DNA from: Nitrospirota bacterium
GTDB lineage: Bacteria; Nitrospirota; Nitrospiria; Nitrospirales; UBA8639
Assembly (NCBI GenBank): GCA_003233615.1
Contig: QIMB01000341.1
Location: 1 to 15,942 of the forward strand
Direction: 5' to 3'
DNA length: 15,942 nucleotides
A program made the translations under genes and the position numbers. Of this stretch, positions 15,853 to 15,942 are shown piece after piece. Under the pieces are notes generated by a model. It did no database searches. It saw nothing but the letters and a program-made list of their open reading frames with translations, and was not told the origin of the DNA. Numbering within the stretch: the stretch's first letter is position 1; each line of letters opens with the position of its first letter.

Positions 15853-15942
15853 TTACCCAAAGCGGATTTTTAGCAGCAGGATCCATCCCGTCAACACCAA
15901 GGTGATACCATTCGCAAGAGCAAGAGGCCAATCATGATTGAT
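15853..15942 (-). CDS. C-terminal end of a probable SemiSWEET/PQ-loop membrane protein (partial)
   Basis: Reading in from the right edge, 29 codons end at TAA. They encode DWPLALANGITLVLTGWILL followed by LKIRFG. A short turn, one hydrophobic helix and a short basic tail ending K-x-R-F/Y-G match the last helix of SemiSWEET-type PQ-loop transporters, which move sugars or similar small molecules across the inner membrane. Only the end is visible, so the family call rests on a short stretch. The 190 bases between it and the oxidoreductase hold no gene that I can see. Confidence 0.5.
   Translation of the reverse strand: MNHDWPLALANGITLVLTGWILLLKIRFG

Noticed and set aside
1..15942. CRISPR array, tRNA, rRNA or insertion sequence
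   Set aside because: I saw no regularly spaced repeats, cloverleaf-like sequence, rRNA segment or transposase frame on either strand.

Overview
The window reads as one strand-biased block of a Gram-negative, Nitrospira-like bacterium: every convincing gene is on the minus strand, so transcription runs from high to low coordinates. The taxonomic hint comes from three things. The Pup-like modifier ends in Gly-Glu, as in the UBact variant described from Nitrospirae and some other Gram-negative phyla. A complete bacterial 20S proteasome set sits next to outer-membrane-type lipoproteins and periplasmic M16/M48 peptidases. Base composition looks roughly balanced, which would suit a marine or low-GC Nitrospira relative better than the high-GC species. 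This placement is inference.

Region 1 (138-7165) is a Pup/UBact-proteasome locus. In transcription order it holds the ring ATPase ARC/Mpa, the Dop-type enzyme (broken into two frames), the 71-residue modifier, PrcB, PrcA, then a 296-base spacer with a pair of inverted GAGAGG-type repeats, and last the ligase PafA. The modifier is encoded with a C-terminal Glu, so PafA should use it without Dop deamidation. Dop would be needed only to remove the tag. The Dop frame is interrupted by an apparent 17-base loss in a conserved segment.

Region 2 (7394-9407) holds a glycine-rich RRM RNA-binding protein with a clear intrinsic terminator, and a ClpX-type unfoldase with an extra Cys pair in its zinc domain.

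Region 3 (9459-14578) encodes envelope proteins: an Asp-box beta-propeller lipoprotein, an M48 metalloprotease lipoprotein, and a pair of M16 peptidases, one catalytic and one lacking the zinc motif, with overlapping reading frames.

Region 4 (15018-15942) holds a cytosolic sulfite-oxidase-fold molybdopterin protein and, at the right edge, the C-terminal end of a probable SemiSWEET/PQ-loop membrane protein.

Much of the window is about protein breakdown: cytosolic tagging and proteasome, a Clp unfoldase, and periplasmic metallopeptidases. The main points for a second look are the disrupted dop beside a Glu-ending modifier, the ARC C-terminus without the usual QYL ending, a short leader ORF with a very strong ribosome-binding site upstream of ARC, the unusual ClpX zinc domain, and the inverted repeat pair before pafA.
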